Assembly: GCA_016781635.1 (NCBI GenBank)
Contig: JADDPY010000353.1
Span: forward strand, 1-5,606
Direction: 5' to 3'
Length of the DNA stretch: 5,606 nucleotides
Source of the DNA: Rubrobacter sp.
GTDB taxonomy: Bacteria > Actinomycetota > Rubrobacteria > Rubrobacterales > Rubrobacteraceae
Shown here: positions 5,550 through 5,606 of the stretch, piece after piece
Numbering within the stretch: the first letter of the stretch is position 1
How the letters are laid out: each line of letters starts with the position of its first letter
Made by a program: the position numbers and the translations under genes
The notes under the pieces: model-generated
Database searches by the model: none
Seen by the model: only the letters and a program-made list of their open reading frames with translations
What the model was told of the DNA's origin: nothing

Positions 5550-5606
5550 CCGGCTCAGCCGAGAGGCAAGAGCTTGGAGGCCTTGAAAACTGAATAGTAG
5601 CGAAAG
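5550..5606 (+). promoter_or_regulatory. Pre-16S leader with boxA-like antitermination element (runs off window)
   Basis: CCTTGAAAACTGAATAG at 5581-5597 closely resembles the boxA region (CTTTGAAAACTGAA-type) found before 16S genes and in 16S-23S spacers of Gram-positive bacteria, where Nus factors bind to make transcription resist Rho. Upstream, CGGC-TCA-GCCG (5551-5561) or GCC-GAGA-GGC (5558-5567) can form a small alternative hairpin, perhaps a boxB equivalent. The 16S gene itself is not in the window; its presence to the right is inferred from this leader. Confidence 0.7.

Overview
The window looks like chromosome from a deep-branching, high-GC actinobacterium, most likely Rubrobacter-like. 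The grounds are a base composition of roughly 60% GC by eye, genes that appear to lack Shine-Dalgarno leaders, and the pairing of a 3-methyladenine DNA glycosylase (mpg) with tyrS just ahead of an rRNA operon. From memory, mpg and tyrS are neighbours in mycobacteria (Rv1688/Rv1689) and one rrn operon lies downstream of tyrS in fast-growing mycobacteria. The taxon is an inference; no 16S sequence is inside the window.

Layout: (1) 1-548, minus strand: a GNAT-family N-acetyltransferase of the RimJ/RimL type whose last few codons run off the left edge. (2) 549-611: a 63-bp divergent promoter region with a -10 box very close to the start codon on each side, suggesting leaderless mRNAs both ways. 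(3) 612-1579, plus strand: a two-gene unit, a RemA/DUF370-like small protein overlapping by one base with mpg. (4) 1598-3904, minus strand: a full class A penicillin-binding protein (GT51 transglycosylase plus transpeptidase), convergent with mpg across an 18-bp gap. (5) 3905-3971: a 67-bp divergent region between the penicillin-binding protein and tyrS, with short repeats. (6) 3972-5126, plus strand: tyrosyl-tRNA synthetase with all signature motifs. (7) 5127-5606: no protein gene; the control region of an rRNA operon whose 16S gene starts just past the right edge.

The 480 bp after tyrS are the least ordinary part. They hold three sigma70-type promoters (P1 5192-5219, P2 5387-5414, P3 around 5516-5543), a heavily base-paired stretch between P1 and P2, a strong intrinsic-terminator hairpin between P2 and P3, and a boxA-like antitermination element at the end. 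The terminator lies upstream of P3 and boxA, and its 5' arm can pair with an earlier segment. P1 and P2 may therefore make short structured RNAs or a regulated rRNA leader, while P3 feeds the rRNA operon directly.

The protein genes are ordinary housekeeping functions: amino-group acetylation, DNA base repair, cell-wall synthesis and tRNA charging. Apart from the RemA-like/mpg pair they do not form one pathway.
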